Of a DNA stretch of 49,720 bases, positions 48,512 through 49,720 are shown in pieces. Where the stretch lies: the NCBI GenBank assembly GCA_022821275.1, contig JAJEDY010000070.1:1-49720 (forward strand), read 5' to 3'. The DNA is from Candidatus Latescibacterota bacterium. GTDB lineage: Bacteria; Latescibacterota; UBA2968. A program made the position numbers and the translations under genes. Every line of letters starts with the position of its first letter. The stretch's first letter is position 1. The notes below the pieces were generated by a model. That model worked only from the letters and a program-made list of their open reading frames with translations, had not been told where the DNA came from and ran no database searches.

Positions 48512-49720
48512 ATGGATATTCGATTTTACAATACGCTGACGAATCGCGAAGAAGTTTTTGAGCCGCTCGATCCTCCGAATGTGGCGATGTATTCCTGTGG
48601 TCCAACGGTGTACGATTTTGCCCATATCGGCAATTTCAAGTCTTTTTTGTTTTCCGATGTGCTCCGTCGCTTTCTCGATTTGGCCGGTTATAATGTTACC
48701 CATGTGATGAATATTACCGATGTGGGACATATGACGGACGACGATGTGGCCGATGCGACCGGCGAGGACAAAATTGCGGTGGCTGCGCGCAAGCTCAAAG
48801 AGGAAAAGAAGTTGGGTAAGTTGCCCGATGATGCGGTTTCCAATCCCGATGATCCGTTTGAGGTGGCGCAATATTTTACGGATGCATTTGTCGAAGATGC
48901 GCGTTTGCTGGATATTAAGGTGGCGCACGACTATCCGCGCAATATGCCGCGTCCCACGGAACATATCGATGCCATGCAGGTGATGATTCAGAAGCTGTTG
49001 GACAAGGGTCACGCCTATATTGCCGACGATGGTGTGGTTTATTTTAGTGTTGAATCTTTCCCCGAATACGGTCGTCTGTCGGGCAATGATCTGGAGCAGC
49101 TCATTGAGGGTTCGGGTGGGCGCGTGCTTGAGGAACACCAGGCGATTAAGCGCAATCCCGCTGATTTCTTTTTGTGGAAGCCCGATCCGTCTCATATCAT
49201 GAAATGGCCTTCTCCGTGGGGCGAGGGGTATCCGGGCTGGCATATCGAATGCTCGGCCATGGCGATGAAGATGCTGCGGCGCGAGGTTATCGATATTCAC
49301 ACGGGGGGCGAGGATAATATTTTTCCACATCACGAATGCGAGATTGCCCAATCGCGTTGTGCGACGGGTCATTCGCTTTTTGCCAGGTACTGGCTTCACG
49401 CGCGCTATTTAATGGCTGAAGGCGAGAAGATGTCCAAGAGTAAGGGCAATTTTTTTACGGTGCGCGATGTGCTCGAGGGCAAAGTGACGGGTCGTCCCGT
49501 CCATCCTTCGGTTTTGCGTTACGAACTCATCAAGACGCATTATCGCTCGCAGACCAATTTTACGCAAAAAGGTGTTCGTGATTCGGCCAATGCCGTGCGA
49601 AGATTTCACGAGTTTGGGCAGGGGCTGGCCCAGGCGGCGAATGGCAGTGCGACGGAGGTTGGCAACGATCATCCCGTTGTTGCCGATTTTCTCAGTGCGC
49701 TGTCCAGCGATCTCAATATC
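48512..49720 (+). CDS. cysS: Cysteinyl-tRNA synthetase (partial, runs off right end)
   Basis: 403 codons are open to the edge. The class I signature is FAHIGN at 36-41 (HIGH variant) with Cys29 as a zinc ligand. HIECSAM and [13 protein letters not shown] supply the other zinc and active-site residues. KMSKS is at 306-310. It charges tRNA-Cys. About 60-90 residues of the C-terminal anticodon-binding part should be missing, judging from the usual length near 460-490. No clear ribosome site precedes the ATG. It is 34 bases after lgt. Confidence 0.95.
   Translation, partial: MDIRFYNTLTNREEVFEPLDPPNVAMYSCGPTVYDFAHIGNFKSFLFSDVLRRFLDLAGYNVTHVMNITDVGHMTDDDVADATGEDKIAVAARKLKEEKKLGKLPDDAVSNPDDPFEVAQYFTDAFVEDARLLDIKVAHDYPRNMPRPTEHIDAMQVMIQKLLDKGHAYIADDGVVYFSVESFPEYGRLSGNDLEQLIEGSGGRVLEEHQAIKRNPADFFLWKPDPSHIMKWPSPWGEGYPGWHIECSAMAMKMLRREVIDIHTGGEDNIFPHHECEIAQSRCATGHSLFARYWLHARYLMAEGEKMSKSKGNFFTVRDVLEGKVTGRPVHPSVLRYELIKTHYRSQTNFTQKGVRDSANAVRRFHEFGQGLAQAANGSATEVGNDHPVVADFLSALSSDLNI

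Overview
The window is bacterial DNA with 44 complete protein genes, one gene cut by the right edge (cysS), and several broken or fragmentary genes. The gene mix suggests a free-living or host-associated heterotroph of a poorly cultured phylum, such as Latescibacterota or Poribacteria. It has sulfatases, many Fe(II)/2-oxoglutarate (PhyH-type) dioxygenases, enolase-superfamily sugar-acid enzymes, Gfo/Idh/MocA oxidoreductases, one SusC/SusD pair, many toxin-antitoxin pairs and dispersed non-coding repeats. No rRNA, tRNA or phylogenetic marker was used, so the phylum is an inference. No CRISPR array, tRNA gene or insertion sequence with a transposase was seen.

Layout. 1-2.8 kb: a hairpin-forming dispersed repeat, a sulfatase, a TumE-type toxin-antitoxin pair and a cupin. 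2.8-6.8 kb: a small defence-like island. It holds a 25-codon remnant of a type III restriction gene, two DGQHR (DndB-like) genes in one minus-strand operon, a minus-strand gene fragment and a VapBC pair. The first DGQHR protein carries an N-terminal HEPN-like domain. 6.8-12.0 kb: a plus-strand catabolic run of a beta-hydroxyacid dehydrogenase, three PhyH genes (one frameshifted) and an SDR. It is interrupted at 10.2-11.2 kb by a reversed segment with a membrane-protein gene, which lies between two diverged copies of a PhyH-tail/SDR-head sequence. 12.2-16.2 kb: a coiled-coil tail-anchored protein, a retropepsin-like protease and an RND transporter. 16.2-20.5 kb: SusC/SusD on the minus strand. 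20.6-25.9 kb: a methyltransferase, an orphan ABC-type binding lipoprotein, a second VapBC-like pair, an orotate phosphoribosyltransferase, a Nudix hydrolase and a DUF6807 protein. 25.9-38.9 kb: carbohydrate and sugar-acid metabolism, comprising a two-domain esterase, an epimerase, PhyH, an unrecognised 607-residue protein, two enolase-superfamily enzymes, a sugar-isomerase-like TIM barrel, a ThDP enzyme, a DUF4143 ATPase and a Gfo/Idh/MocA protein. 39.0-41.6 kb: a DUF2283 toxin-antitoxin-like pair with a palindromic operator, a STAS protein and an MFS transporter. 41.6-45.0 kb: a second sulfatase, PhyH and 2-hydroxyacid dehydrogenase run. 45.1-49.7 kb: cytochrome c / PCu(A)C / SCO copper-delivery genes, a D12 DNA adenine methylase, lgt and cysS.

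How the genes work together. The catabolic genes look like several short modules. Sulfatases and esterases would remove ester groups, and PhyH oxygenases and dehydrogenases would oxidise the carbon skeleton. Enolase-superfamily dehydratases or racemases would feed the products into central metabolism, and SusC/SusD or MFS proteins would handle transport. No substrate can be named from sequence alone. The best candidate for an undescribed system is the DGQHR pair at 2.9-5.7 kb with its HEPN-like R-x4-H motif, beside a dead restriction gene and toxin-antitoxin genes.
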